Part shown: positions 1-11,506 of the stretch, piece by piece
How positions within the stretch are numbered: the first letter of the stretch is position 1
Layout of the letters: every line of letters begins with the position of its first letter
The notes under the pieces: generated by a model
What the model was told of the DNA's origin: nothing
The model's input: the letters and a program-made list of their open reading frames with translations, nothing else
The model's database searches: none
Position numbers and translations under genes: made by a program
NCBI GenBank assembly: GCA_001972305.1
Contig: BDDD01001755.1
Span: 62,001-126,000, forward strand
Length of the DNA: 64,000 bases
Direction of reading: 5' to 3'
Source: Cephalotus follicularis
Lineage: Eukaryota; Streptophyta; Magnoliopsida; Oxalidales; Cephalotaceae

Positions 1-848
1 TATAAAACTACTTGGAAAATTGATTGATTGTTGGATTTTTATTGGATTGTTGCCGTATGAGTCGCGTGGCGGAGGTTTCCCTGGCCGGCTAATGGCAGGA
101 TCTCTAGGTTCCAGGAGATGGCTAGGGATACCCACACCATGGATTGGTTACTTAGCCGCGTGCTAGTAACATTGGATTGTTGGTCTGCTTCGAGTTGCCC
201 GGGAGTCGGGACTGAAGTGAGGAGTACATCATTTGGGCCACGAGATGGCGATGTCTTCGTAGTATTGTCTGATTTTTGAATTGTTGGATTGTAGCCAATC
301 GGCATGGTTGCTCACCTATTGATGAGAAATACATATACATATAGATATGTATATGTATTGATATATATTATGTACTACATGACGATGCATCCATTACATG
401 ACATTCATTATCATTGACCACGAAATGTATTTTTATTTTCTCTACTTAACTGGGTGAGGACAAAGGCTAACCCCCTACAATTTCAGATTGATGCAGTGGG
501 TGCTATTATTGCGCACACTTGGAGATTTGAAGAGAAGACTGAGTTGTTCTTCTTTTATGTATTGTATTTCTGGAGAATGGATTATTGTTATCGATGAATT
601 AATGTATTTCATCAAATATTAGATCATGCTCCATTTGCGGGCAATTTTACGATGGGTTATTTATGTTTTTAAACAATTAGTAACATGTGGTATGGGACGC
701 ATGTTACGATTTTTATTCGACTTATTATTGAATGCTTCCGCCAGACTTATATGTTTTGAAAAGTTTTAAATTTTCCGTAAATTTATATAAGCTGAATATT
801 ATGTTAAATTGCCATGACCTAAGTGTTGTTATGGAAACGGGGTGTGAC
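1..848 (+). mobile_element. Ty3/gypsy LTR, 3' portion
   Basis: The right end reads GGGGTGTGAC, the terminus also seen at the 5' LTR end near 16609 and, inverted, at 37128. The block GAGGACAAAGGCTAACCCCC at 456-475 recurs in those LTRs (near 16121, near 23366, and inverted near 37450-37490). No primer-binding site follows the end, so this is a 3' LTR or a solo LTR whose start lies left of the window. Small ORFs here are incidental. Confidence 0.75.
328..359. repeat. Perfect 15-bp inverted repeat
   Basis: AATACATATACATAT is followed by a two-base spacer and then its exact reverse complement. Imperfect versions of this TATG/CATA hairpin lie at the same place, upstream of the conserved GAGGACAAAGGCTAA block, in the related LTRs near 16005-16040, 23240-23275 and 37580-37615. 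Confidence 0.85.
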
Positions 849-1917
849 GATAAATATGTTGGACATATTTAGTCTTGGTGACAATTATAAAATCAAATAT
901 TCGTTAGGTGGATTTTGCGAATTGTGCCATCGTTAAATGGTGACACATTTGCTTGATCTTTTTTAATTAATATTCGTGGGGATATGTGGAATTGCTAAAA
1001 TTAGTATGACTCAGTTAAGTCATTGTTGGCTATTTTCTTGGAGAAGTGAAAATGTGTCACACAAAGAATGAGTTAGACTCATTTTTAACAAGTGTGAAGC
1101 CCAAAATCTCTAAGCGTCGACGCCTTTGGAGAAGGCGTTGATGCTTAACCTTGTCAAAGTGTCAACGCCTTTGGAGAAAGCATTGACGCTTAGTGCGTTA
1201 ACATGGGTACACGACGTGCGCACGATCTCTCTCCCACTCACAGGGATTTTCTCTTCTCATAGGATTGAGGGGAGCACGTCGGGATCATAGGAAAAAGTTT
1301 CCTTAGAGGAAGCGCCATGATCTAAGAGTGCGCAAGTGGGTGCGACTTGTGGGGGTGCTTGTGCGTGCAACTTTGTGCGCTACCAGTTTGCATAAAACAA
1401 GGCTTGAAATTGCTGTTGAGTAATCAACCACACACTGAGCAATCCCTTCTCCGATTAATTCACCAAGCTTTGAGCTAACCTAGCGTGGATTGTAGCTGAC
1501 AATCTTTTTCAATCTCAATATTCCCTTTGTGAGCATAGTTAGAGAGAGAGAATTCAGAGCCTGTTTTCTTCGTGGTTGGTTGCTGGAATTTTTTTTTTCA
1601 AGAGGTGCTTGGAGTAGTAGCTTTTCAAATAGGAGAGGGAACTAAAAGCTTGGAGAACCAACGTGAGTCTACCCAAGCTTGTACCGGCAAAGACGAAGGA
1701 GCAGCACCTTCTGGTATAATCTCCTTGTCTTTTCTCTATGTTGCCATGTTAGTGCATCACCATTGCATGTTTAAGTGATGCCAATTCAAGTATGAAATAA
1801 TGTAATGTTCCTTGTGACCTGTGATATTCTTGCTGAAATCGGACCTATTTTTAGTGGTGTTAATGGTTGTTTCCGCTGCTATGTTTATATGAAAAGTTTT
1901 GTTTGCACCTTTAACAC
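849..1917. repeat. LTR-like sequence, family not assigned
   Basis: No coding domain is visible. The segment could begin TGTTGGAC at 857 and end TTTAACA at 1916, which would fit LTR termini, but I found no matching target duplication. It holds two pairs of GTCGAC-type palindromes at 1114/1135 and 1159/1180. It abuts the 3'-truncated Tat-type integrase that starts near 1918. A non-LTR repeat is not excluded. Confidence 0.4.
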
Positions 1918-1929
1918 CCTATGTCCGTT

Positions 1930-3080
1930 TTTGGCTCTGGGGATGGATTACCATTCCCAATAGGTCCCTCCCAATTATGAGTTAGTTTCGCTTTGGTATT
2001 GGTAGGATCAGCGATTGTCGCATTGCGGATGACTAAGTTTCCCTCCCTTAGTGGTCTGGGGTTCACCCTTTTGTTAAAATAGTGGCTCACTCTCTACTGG
2101 TAGGCTTCTACTCTTATTGCTGCTTTATCTCTGAGATCTTCCACTAAATCAAGAGTGCCCTCAAGGCTTCTTCATTCTCAGCTTGATTGAAATGTACAAC
2201 TCTTGGGGATTGCACTCCAATCCCTACTTGTATCATGGCTTCCGATCCAAAACAAAGACTAAAAGGCGACTCTCTAATTGTGGTTCATGGAGTAGTTCTA
2301 TATCCCCATAACACACTGGGGAGTTCCTCTGTCCATCTACCTTTGCTAGCATCGAGGCGTTTCTTAAACCCTAAGATGATTTCTCTATTGATGACCTCTG
2401 CCTGACCATTGTTGCGGGTAGGCTACGAAGGCAAGCCCATGCTCGATTCTCCATTCTCTGCAAAAACTTCAAAAGGCTTCACAATCAAATTGCTTCACAT
2501 TATCATAGACAATTACTCTGGGGACCCCAAATCTACAAATGATTGACTTCGAGACAAAGCTCTTTGTATTCTTCTCCGTTACTGTGGCTAGGGGCTCTGC
2601 TTCCACCCATTTGGTAAAGTAATCCACTACCACGATCAGGTACTTTCTCTGCCCTGGTGCTAAAGATAATGGTCCGACAAAGTCCATTCCCTACTGTACG
2701 AAGGGCCAAGGGGCAGTCATAGATGTCAGAGGTTCTGATGGTCTTCTGCCTATGTTGGCATTCCTCTGACACTTATAACATTTTTGTACAAAGTTTATGG
2801 CGTCTTGCTGCATGTTAGGCCAGATATATCCTTGCCTCAACAATTTACTGGACGAGATCCTGCCCCCCGTGTGATTTCCACAAACTCCTTCATGGACCTC
2901 CCTTAGAGCGTAGTCAACCTCTGGGGGAGATAGACATCTTAACAAGGGAAAAGAGAAAGATCTTTGGTACAAAATTCCTTCTTTGAATTGATAGCAGTTG
3001 GACCTATATACCAATTTTCTCACCTCTTCTTGTTCCTCTAACAAAACGCCATCTCTTAGCCAACTAATAATTGGGGTCAT
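1930..3080 (-). pseudogene. Tat-type integrase remnant
   Basis: The minus strand carries a zinc-binding HHCC-type N-terminal region (near 2770-2920), the start of the catalytic core with WAMDFVGPL-like and VVDYFTKWVEAEPL motifs (near 2590-2690), and a C-terminal part (near 1930-2190) with the RVSHYFNKRV...PRPLREG...NWEGP signature of Tat integrases. It is a fossil and does not form one open frame. Confidence 0.8.
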
Positions 3081-3230
3081 CCAAATTGGCTCCTATTTGA
3101 TATCGATGTCCATCATCTCCACCTTAGAAATCGTAGGCCTGTCCAGATAGTCTACTAGCACAGTTTGATTTTTCTCCAATTCTCTAGCTGTAACTGGTTT
3201 CGACAATAGGTTTGCTTTGGCATTTTCTGC

Positions 3231-3638
3231 TCAGGGAACTTTGAAAAACCTGCAGACTAGGAAAGCAGACTTCAAATTTTGCACGTGGTCCAAGTACTTG
3301 GCCATGGTATCTTCTCTGACATCGTACTCTCCACTGATTAGACCAACCACCAGCTGAGAATCACTAGAGGCTTCTAGTTTTTTCACCTGCAAGTCCTTCG
3401 CTATTGTCAGTCCTGTAATCAGAGTTTCCCATCCTACCTCATTATTTGTTGCTTTGAATCCAAATCTTAGAGCACACTCTATGGTACATCCATCTGGACT
3501 AGTCAGCACCAATCCTGCTCCAATTTCAAAAATGTCGGATGACCCATCAACAGATAGCTTTAACATGCCCCTCTCATTCTCTAATGGGTCCTCCTCCATA
3601 TACTCTGTTAGGGCATTGTCCCCCACAAAATCAGCCAA
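3231..3638 (-). pseudogene. Archaeal-type second RNase H of the Tat element
   Basis: The protein contains KLSVDGSS, GAGLVLTSPDG and ECALRFGFKATNNE, then a helix with SDSQLVVGLI. These are the conserved blocks of the additional RNase H acquired by the Tat lineage. It lies between the gypsy RNase H (3642-3930) and the integrase, as expected. It is part of a dead polyprotein. Confidence 0.85.
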
Positions 3639-3641
3639 GAC

Positions 3642-3937
3642 TTAAGACTTTATCTCTTGTCTAGCTTCATACTTCACATCATATTTACCCAGTTCGATGG
3701 ACCACTTGACTATCCTTCCGGAAGTATCAGGCTTTGCTAACACTTGTTTAAGTTGTTTATCGGTTAATACACTGATGGTGTGGGCTTGAAAATACGGCAT
3801 CAGTTTTCTCGCCGCAATGATCAGAACATATGCGCACTTATCTACCTTTGGATACCTTCCCTCAGCATCGTTCAAGGACTTGCTTACATATTACACCTGC
3901 CTCTAAACCTTGTCTTCTCCTCTTACTAGCACCGCGA
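3642..3937 (-). pseudogene. Gypsy RNase H of the Tat element, C-terminal half
   Basis: The minus strand reads RYPKVDKCAYVLIIAARKL and then VLTDKQLKQVLAKPDTSGR, typical of the RNase H that follows reverse transcriptase in Tat elements. The domain continues on the far side of the inserted Tekay-type fragment (near 5178-5270). Confidence 0.8.
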
Positions 3938-4017
3938 GTTATGCAGATATACATAGGAGGGATTTGGAGTTTAAAAAGGGTGAACATGTGTTTTTGAAGG
4001 TTTCATCTTAGAAAGGA

Positions 4018-4266
4018 GTGCATCGGATTGGTATGAAGGGGAAACTGAGTCCTCGGTTTATTGGACCTTTTGAAGTTTTGGAAAAAGTTGGTACAGTGGC
4101 GTATCGATTAGCCTTACCTCCACAACTAGCTCTTGTGTTTAATCTGTTCCATGTGTCCATGTTAAGGGGTTATCAGTACCATCCATTGTATGTGGTTCAC
4201 TACCCTTTAGTCAAGATTCGGGAGGATATGTCTTATGAAGAAGGAACCGAAGCTATTTTGGATTGA
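4018..4266 (+). pseudogene. Chromovirus integrase C-terminal domain
   Basis: Residues include GKLSPRFIGPFEVLEKVG, YRLALPP and FHVSMLRGY, followed by DMSYEEG, the standard C-terminus of Tekay/Del integrases. Only this tail of the polyprotein is present. Confidence 0.85.
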
Positions 4267-4448
4267 CAGGAGCGAGTTATGGGGAGGAAGACTATTCTGT
4301 TTATTAAGGTGTTATGGAGAAACAATTCAGAATAGGAGGCTACTTGGGAGCTAGAGGAGCACATCCGAAGATAATACCCTCATTTTTTTTATCCAGGTTT
4401 GTAGTTGTTTGTGATTGCGGGACAAATCTTCTTTTAAGAGGGTGGAGA

Positions 4449-5178
4449 TGTAATACCCCATATGTTCATGTGTAAAATTTCGAACCTTTCAGTCCGTCCC
4501 TGTGCGGGCTGTTCATTTAGATTGCATGCGGGATGCCTCTCTGTTTGTTTTTGGGTTTGGCTAGTTCATTATAGCCTTGACTTAGTAAGTGTGTGTGTTA
4601 GTATGTCTTTAAAATAAAATAAAACATTATTTTCCTTCAAGCAGTTTTCCCTTTATTCGATTTTCCTTGTAAAAAATTAATAATAAAATAAACCCTATTC
4701 TTCTATTCTTCACGCTAGCCTCTTTTTCTTCTTTTCTTTCCCTCTCCCTCTCTCCAACCGCTGCCTACATAGCCCTTGAATTCTTGTGCTCTTCTTGCTA
4801 TTTTCTGCATAGTATTCAGGTTCATCCACTATGGATTTCATTTAATGATTCGTTTTGCTTTAATATCAATCCATTATATGTGCAGGGTGTTAGAAATCAC
4901 CTTTTTCTTTTAGTCCAGCCATCATCTGTATAATCTCTTGATTTTTGTCTGTTTAGAAAGTTCCGGGCATCACCTATAGATTGTTTTAAATCTGGTTTTG
5001 GTTTATTGATTGTTGATGCCCTTATGTCAAACAGAAAACTTATATAGGATTGTTAGAATCCATTCTTTTCATTTTTATGAGACCTTGTTTTATAAGTTTG
5101 TCCGGTATGACATCCTGATCTCAGTAAGGGTGTTACTGCTAAGTACAAGTATAAGTCTTCCTGGTTTTTTGGTTTTGA
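4449..5178 (+). repeat. Tekay-type LTR, partial
   Basis: It starts TGTAATACCCC right after a purine-rich tract. It continues with a pyrimidine-rich leader (near 4690-4760) like that of other LTRs here. Its layout resembles the solo LTRs at 43903 and 49819 read on their minus strand. The 3' end is uncertain. Confidence 0.6.
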
Positions 5179-5984
5179 CATCATTGAAGGGAAGCCAAAT
5201 ATTACTTCAATTCTTTGAAGGCTGCTTGACATTCTTCAGTCCAGAGAAACCCCTAGGGATCCCTTAGTATTTTGAAGAAAGGAAGACACTTCTCTGTTGA
5301 CTTGGAGACAAATCTGCTCAGAGCTACAATTTTGTCGTTTAGCCTCTACACATCCTTTATATATTACGGAGGTTTCATGCTCTGTATGGCCGAGATCTTC
5401 TCTGGTTTGGCCTCTATTCCTCTACTGGAAAACATGAACCCGAGAAACTTTCCCAATGTGACCCCGAAAGTGCACTTGGAAGGATTGAGGCACATCTTGT
5501 ATTTTCTCAACACTCCAAAAGTCTTTTCCAAATCCCTAATATGTGAACTCCCCGCCGGTGTCTTGAAGAGTATGTCGTCAATATAAACTTCCATATTTCT
5601 CCCAATTTGAGGCTGAAATATTTGGTTGACCAACCGTTGGTAGGTCGCTCCAGCATTTTTGAAACCAAAGGGCATGACTTTATAACAATACATACCCTTG
5701 TCTATGCTGAAGGATGTATTGTTCTCATCTGGTCTGTACATTGGAATATGATTATAACCACAGTAAGCGTCCAAGAAGCTCAACATTCTATAACCAGAGG
5801 TTGCATCGACTAGCTGATCAATCTTTGGTAGAGAAAAGTGGTCTTTTAGGCAGGCCTTGTTGAGGTCTATGAAATCTATATACATCCTCCACTTACCATA
5901 TGCCTTCTTGACTAGTACTGGGTTCGCCAGCCAGTCAAAGTAGAGCACTTCCCTTATGAACCCCGCTTGCAGAAGCTTGTTCAC
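5179..5984 (-). pseudogene. Tat reverse transcriptase and start of RNase H
   Basis: The clearest part, 5364-5984, holds the reverse transcriptase palm: WRMYIDFIDLNKAC, LSFLDAYCGYNHIPM, KVMPFGFKNAGATYQRLV and the catalytic VYIDD. Next come KCTFGV and KFLGFM of the connection. The RNase H start (GFLWTEECQAAF) lies at 5200-5270. It belongs to the same dead element as the neighbouring minus-strand parts. Confidence 0.85.
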
Positions 5985-6741
5985 CTATGCTTCTATTGCT
6001 TGTTGCCTCTCGGGGGTGAAGTTTCTCTCCTTTTGCCCGATTGGGGACCGCATCGGATCCACACTAAGTTTATGAACCATTGTCTCTGGGCTGATCCCAT
6101 GCGCCTCTTCTGCCGACCAGGAAAATATGCCTTTATTATTCTTGAGGAACTTTATCAGTTCCTCTTTCTCCAGCTCTCCCAGTTGAGAACCAACCTGGAA
6201 GACCTTCTCTAGATTGCCTTCTTCTAAAGGCACCTGCACTACATCCTCTACCAGTAGTGGACTCTCGGGCTCCACATCTCCCCTGAGCTCCACATTTGCT
6301 ATGGGAAGGACTTTTTCCTTCCGCTTATCTTTTATGGCTGTCTGGTAGCACTGCCTTGCAACTTGTTGCCCTCCTCTGACTTGTCCCACGCCAAACCTGG
6401 TCGAAAACTTTACAAACAAGTGCCTAGTCAACACTATCACCTTCGTCGTGTTCAATCCTGGATGCCCAATTATTGCATTGTATAGGCTTGGTGTATCCAC
6501 CATTAGGAAAGTCATCTACACCTGTGTCTGGCATGGGGTTGTGTCTGCAATGACGGACAAGTGGATGAATGCCAATGGATGCACCATCACTCCCGCAAAG
6601 CCTACTAGAGGAGTCTTCACCGGCTTCTGTTGGTCCTCTTGAATTCTCAAATGATCGAAGGCTGACTTGCAGAGGATGACGGCTGAGCTCCCACTGTGGT
6701 GAATAACTCCACCTGAAGATTGACCACCACTGGATCGTCAT
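5985..6741 (-). pseudogene. Tat protease to reverse-transcriptase linker
   Basis: The minus strand holds the end of the protease region, DTPSLYNAIIGHPGLN, followed by TRHLFVKFSTRFGVGQVRGGQ and an acidic linker, then FLKNNKGIFSWSAEEAHGI leading into reverse transcriptase. This arrangement is standard for Tat elements. The protease part (6424-6741) is poorly kept. Confidence 0.75.
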
Positions 6742-7368
6742 GAGGGAGACGTACTCCCTCTAAGTCTGCCTATAAGAAGGATATTTCCTCCTCTTCTCCA
6801 CCAATTATCAACCTTTTTCCATGAGCATGTTGTTGTTGCAAAGAGAAGGTTTGTTTGGCATAGGTTTTTCAAGCCCGATTGTGGTTGCCTCCAGAAGTGA
6901 CCCCTCTAGAGATGGTGTGTATCACACCCCTGGGTTGTTGCTCCATTTCTTGTTGTTGAACTTGTTCTCTGCACTCCCTTCTTTCTTGGGGAGCGTCTCT
7001 ATCCACGTACTTCCTTAGATGACCTTTCCGAATCTGATCCTCTATCTGATTCTTTAAATGCCCACATTCCTCCGTATCGTGCCCATGATCACGGTGGTAT
7101 AGGTAATATTTATTTGAATCTCACTTGTCTACTAGGATCTCAAAAGTACAGGCCACTGGAATGGAACTCTCTCCTTCTCCACTGCCAGTATTCTTGTCCA
7201 CATTCCCAAGAGAGGGGCAAAATTGTTGTTGTTGGGGAATTATGTTCCCCTTTTTTATTACTCCTCCCTCTTGGAGAGCTTGCACTTGAGGTCATCTCTT
7301 ATCAGCTCTAGCCTCGCCTTTCTCTTCTGCCTCTTCCCTGGAGCACTTCGTGAATGCTCCTCTTTCTC
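6742..7368 (-). other. Tat gag-protease interval, degraded
   Basis: By position this should hold the gag C-terminus and the zinc-knuckle/protease start. I could see no confident domain on either strand. Small plus-strand ORFs at 6821-7018 and 7114-7311 are antisense shadows. Confidence 0.5.
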
Positions 7369-8101
7369 CTAATTATTTGACCAGGAGGTCTTTTGCTTCC
7401 TAGCTACAAACCCCTCCTCTGCATTCACATACTTCTCTGCTCTTCTGAGGAGGTCTGCCATGTCATGGGCTGACTTCTTCATCAGGGAGAAGGTGAAGGG
7501 CGAGTTGTCTCTCAACTTGCTGTTCAAAGCTACCAGAGCAAAGGAAGGCTCCATGTCTTTTACCATCAGAGACTCCTTACTAAAGTGAGTCAAGTAGTCT
7601 CTGAGGGATTCATTCTTCCCCTACACCACATTGATTAGATGATTTGAATTCTTTCTCTGGGTGGTGCTGTTTAGGAATTTGTTGACGAACATTTCACTGA
7701 ACTGCTCAAAGTTCGCCACTGACTTTGGGGGTAACGTGGCATACCACGTCTGAGCAGCTCCCGTCAAAGTTGCCGGAAATCCGGGGCAAAGGACTACATC
7801 TGAAGCCTGGTGGATCAACATGATCTAAGTGTAGTATCTCACATGCTGTATTGGGTCAGAGGACCCATCATATTCTCTAAAAGTGGGGAACATGAACCCT
7901 CTCGGCATGGGCTCCCTCAATATCCTTGGAGTGAAGAGAGTGCAGTTCAATTTCCACACCTCTGATAGATACCCCTTTGTCTGCTCCGCTCGTCTGAGCC
8001 TCCTCTCTATCTCTTCAAACATCATATTCATGGTCTGCTCAATGTCTTTTAGGTTCCTAGTCTTGCTAGAAACCGGGGATGGCCCTAGTCTGACTGAGTA
8101 G
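7369..8101 (-). pseudogene. Tat gag remnant
   Basis: The minus strand carries PFTPRILREPMPRGFMFPTF-like sequence with YDGSSDPIQHV, then FPATLTGAAQTWYATLPPKS and FEQFSEMFVNKF, then SLRDYL/THFSKESL-like and LNSKLRDNSPF. This is the retrotransposon gag domain of Tat elements. It is a fossil in several pieces. Confidence 0.8.
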
Positions 8102-8580
8102 TCTTACCTGATCCTGACCCGTGACTCAGTCCTACGAGAAGCGTAGGAACGCTGAGGAGGCTCCTCCACTTCTGCTGAGTAGTCTGACTAGTCCTCCTCC
8201 ATCGGGTCTTGCTCTGGTAAGTCCTAGGGATCATAATATTAGTCCCTAGCACTAGAGGACTCTACACGCAGAGATGTATCAATCTATGATCGCCTTCGAG
8301 GGCACGTGGCCCCCCTTTGAGGGTTCCTCCTAGCCTCTTGAGGCTGTTGAAGTTCTTGGACTGCTCTGCTTGGTCCAGCCTATTCTTGGAGAGCTGGTTG
8401 GCTAGGTCCGGCCTGATTTTAGCTGGTCAAGTTCTTTGCCAGCAAGGTTATCAGCCTTCCTATTTCTTAGAGGAGCTGGTTGAACTGCTCTCCAGTGAGA
8501 AAAGCTTGTCCGGGAGAGGCAGCGGGGTTGTTTTTTTCTCTTCGGAGACATGTTGAATTATCTAAAACCGCTTACGTCAT
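8102..8580 (-). other. Tat 5' leader/gag start, no clear gene
   Basis: This stretch lies between the primer-binding site and the recognisable gag domain. It should hold the untranslated leader and the gag N-terminus, but I could not define a start. Confidence 0.5.
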
Positions 8581-8600
8581 TTCTCACAGACAGCGCCAAT
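8581..8600 (-). promoter_or_regulatory. Primer-binding site of the Tat element
   Basis: The minus strand reads ATTGGCGCTGTCTGTGAGAA directly after the LTR. It closely matches the TTGGCGCCGTCTGTGGG form well known from Tat/Ogre-type elements. Confidence 0.8.
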
Positions 8601-9065
8601 TGTTGATGTCGAAACTGACTATACAACAGCCCTCCACATATGAAGGTTTGATTTTTTGGAGGAAATGATGGATACTCCGAAGAATGATCCTGGTATTTGG
8701 ATTATCTCGTCATCCCCTCACACAAAGAAAGCAATCTATCGAAAGACCATGAGTTTTTACTCCCTGGGACCCTCCGATTTTTAAGTCAGTTGAATTGCAG
8801 AGAGAACAATATGTATGTATGAATGGCAAAGTGCTCGACCCTTACATAGTTTTTCTTAGAGGTATTTATAGCCTTACCTGGTTGTGATTCTCTCCTAACA
8901 GTTTCCATTGTGGAGGAGTTTAATGTCCCTAAGAAACGGCTGAATCTGTTAGGCGTTCCCTATTTTTGAATGAGGCATTATCTCAGTGAGATTTGGCTCT
9001 TTATTTGTGGGATCTTACTACACACGTGTCAGTGCCTTAACAACAGGTGAATTTTTCTCATATCA
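8601..9065 (-). repeat. 5' LTR of the Tat element
   Basis: About 465 bp with TG/CA ends on the plus strand (TGTTGATGTCG ... CTCATATCA), abutting the primer-binding site. The opposite LTR is not in the window, so divergence cannot be judged. Confidence 0.75.
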
Positions 9066-9292
9066 ATAATATTAGTTCAAATCCCTCACAATAGTTTCCC
9101 TGAAAATAAAATAAATCTCGCTAAAAATTTGAAAAAGAAATTACGTATTTGCGAAGGAAAATCTTTCACAAATTTTTTCATGGCAAAATATTAAAATCTC
9201 TCATAATTGATCAAAAATTGCGAAACATTCTAAACCCCCACAAAAATCCCTCATAATAATGCATTTTTGTTGTAATGTCCAAATATCATTTT
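9066..9292. other. AT-rich spacer between Tat and copia elements
   Basis: No ORF or domain. TCCCTCA(C/T)AAT-like motifs occur near 9078 and 9247, and TGTTGTAA occurs at 9268 and 9293. It may be a small piece of an unrecognised repeat. Confidence 0.5.
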
Positions 9293-9503
9293 TGTTGTAA
9301 ACTTAAGAGGTTAACACACAAAAGAAGATTGCACTATATAGCAATCCAGAGAGAAAGTAAGAGAGAATAAGAGATTTTCTTATTATAAATTCATTAACTT
9401 CTTCATAATAATACATTCCTATTTATAGGAGTTTAGGGAGTTATTGGAATAGTGTTTGGTTGTTGGAATAGTAAGTCACTATTCATTATTATATTATTAT
9501 ACA
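9293..9503 (-). repeat. 3' LTR of the copia element (about 211 bp)
   Basis: The inner end, TATACA at 9498-9503, is followed by ATACTCCCCCTTG, the complement of a polypurine tract. The outer TG is placed at 9293 (TGTTGTAAAC), but TGTTGTAATG at 9268 is an alternative. It is short, AT-rich and promoter-like. Confidence 0.6.
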
Positions 9504-9650
9504 ATACTCCCCCTTGAATTTCTATTCTATATCACTATGACTGCCTCGTTAAAACCTTGCTAGGAAAAACCCATTGGGATAAAAACCTTGGCGAAGGAAA
9601 AAGAGTACAGTCTCCCCCTGAAACAAAAATTCACAGGTTCTTGTACTGTA

Positions 9651-10034
9651 TTAATGAAGATCTTTAATCTGACGCATCGCAATATCATGTTTGAACTTCT
9701 TGAATGTAGTATCTGGTAATGCCTTCGCAAATAAATCCGCTAAATTGTCACTTGATCGGATTTGTTGTACATCAATATCACCCTTTTTCTGAAGCTCATG
9801 GGTGCAGAAGAATTTTGGTGAAATATGTTTCGTTCGATCACCCTTGATATATCCTCCTCTGAGTTGTGTGATACAAGCAGCATTATCTTCATATATTTCT
9901 GTGGGATTATTTCTAATCGAGGATAGTCCACACGATTCTTGTATATGTTGAATCATTGATCTCAACCATATACATTCTCGGCTTGCTTCATGAATTGCAT
10001 GGATCTCTGAATGATTCGAAGAAGTTGCTATCAT
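9651..10034 (-). pseudogene. Copia RNase H, C-terminal part
   Basis: The protein shows MIATSSNHSEIHAIHEASRE and WLRSM, then NPTEIYEDNAACI and GDRTKHISPKFF, ending DLFAKALP. These are the canonical blocks of plant copia RNase H. It continues from the domain start in the next minus-strand segment (10050-10300). Confidence 0.88.
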
Positions 10035-10049
10035 TGTCTGTTTTGTTGA

Positions 10050-11290
10050 TCACCATGATATAGCAGTGTCACAAAAGGTAAAGACATAACCGGTTTGTGA
10101 TCTTGCTTTATGTGAATCAGACAAGTATCCAGCATCAGCATATCCAATCAATGTTGATTTTGTGCCCCTTGGATAAAATAGACCTATATCAGTGCCTCCA
10201 CGCAGATAGCGCATTATGTGCTTAAATCCATTCCAATGCCTTCTCGTTGGTGCAGAGCTATATCTTGCCAGTAAATTGACAGAGAATGCAAGATCAGGTC
10301 TTGTGCAATTTGCAAGATACAATAGTTCTCCAATTACGCTAAGATAAGGAACTTCAGGTCCAAGGATTTCTTCTCCTTCTTCCTGAGGACGAAGTGTATC
10401 CTTCTTGATGTCAAGATATCGGACAACCCTTGGAGTACTTAGAGGATAAGCTTTGTCCATGTTGAATCGACTAAGAACCTTTTTGGTGTATGTGGATTGA
10501 TGGATGAAGATCCCAGATGATATGTGCTCCACCTGTATACTAAGACAAAATTTTGTTTTTCCAAGATCTTTCATTTCAAACTCACCCTTCAAACAGGTTG
10601 TAGTCTTTGTAAGTTCTTCAGAAGTACCTACAAGATTTAAGTCATCCACATATACTGCAATAATAGCAAATCCATCGTTAGATTTTTTGATAAAAATACA
10701 TGGGCATATTTGATCATTTGTATATCCTTCTTTGGTTAAATATTCACTTAATCAATTGTAACACATTCGACCAGATTGTTTCAATCCATACAACGAACGT
10801 TGTAACTTAATTGAATACATGTGGTGAGATTTGTTCAATTCAGGAACTTTAAATCCATCAGGAATTCTCATATATATGTCACTATCAAGTGATCCATATA
10901 AGTATGCTGTTACTACGTCCATAAGACAAGTTTCAAGTCCGTTCGAAGCATCCATACTAATTAGGAATCGAAAAGTGATTCCATCCATAACTGGAGAATA
11001 TGTTTCCTGGTAATCAATACCTGGTCTCTGTGAGAAGCCATGAGCTACAAGCCTTGCTTTGTATCTCACAATCTCATTTTTCTCATTTCGTTTTCAAACA
11101 AATATCCATCCGAACCAAACAGGGGTTACACCATTTGGTGTTTGAATTATTGGTCCAAATACTTCTCGTTTTGACAAAGATTGCAACTCTGCTTGTATTG
11201 CATCTTTCCATTTTGGCCAATCATTTCTTTGTTGACATTGTTCAACATTTTGTGGTTCAGGATCCATAATAGGATTTGCAATATCCAATG
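10050..11290 (-). pseudogene. Copia reverse transcriptase
   Basis: The minus strand contains WKDAIQAELQSL, RYKARLVAHGFSQRPGIDY, MDVVTAYLYGSLDSDIYM, LQRSLYGLKQSGR, the VDD catalytic site with LNLVGTSEEL, and KFCLSIQVEH, then VNLLARYSSAPTRRHW of the connection. All are copia reverse transcriptase landmarks in the right order. It is a fossil with several interruptions. Confidence 0.88.
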
Positions 11291-11506
11291 CAACAACATA
11301 GGCAAACTTATCATTAACAATAATCTCATCTTGATTCCATATTTGTTCATTATGTGCATAATTAATCGAGACTTCCTGATTTTGAAATTACACGGCCTCT
11401 TCAGGGCTTTGTACTCTCTCTGGAGTCAATGTGAGTTCTAATAACACATTCTCTTGTGTTAATGTTATTTTAGGGTTTTGTACACCACCCTTATTTGCCT
11501 TCGTTT

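Larger units (their letters stand above)
3938..5178 (+). mobile_element. Tekay-type gypsy 3' fragment inserted in the Tat element
   Basis: On the plus strand, opposite to its host, lies the last part of a chromovirus integrase (3938-4380), a polypurine tract (near 4434-4448) and an LTR starting TGTAATACCCC at 4449. Tat RNase H sequence stops at 3937 and resumes near 5178, which sets the borders to within a few bases. The LTR's right end is not clear. Confidence 0.72.
1918..9065 (-). mobile_element. Tat-lineage Ty3/gypsy element, broken
   Basis: Read on the minus strand the order is LTR (8601-9065), primer-binding site, gag, protease linker, reverse transcriptase, gypsy RNase H, a second archaeal-type RNase H, then integrase. 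The dual RNase H is diagnostic of the Tat/Ogre/Retand group. The element is clearly broken, with many interruptions. Its 3' LTR is not in the window, and it is interrupted by a Tekay-type fragment at 3938-5178. It looks old. Confidence 0.88.

Noticed and set aside
2187-2405. Plus-strand 72-aa ORF and other plus-strand ORFs between 5000 and 8600
   Set aside because: Antisense shadows of the minus-strand Tat polyprotein.
3231-3638. Host-type RNase H gene
   Set aside because: Sequence and position match the second RNase H built into Tat-lineage polyproteins.
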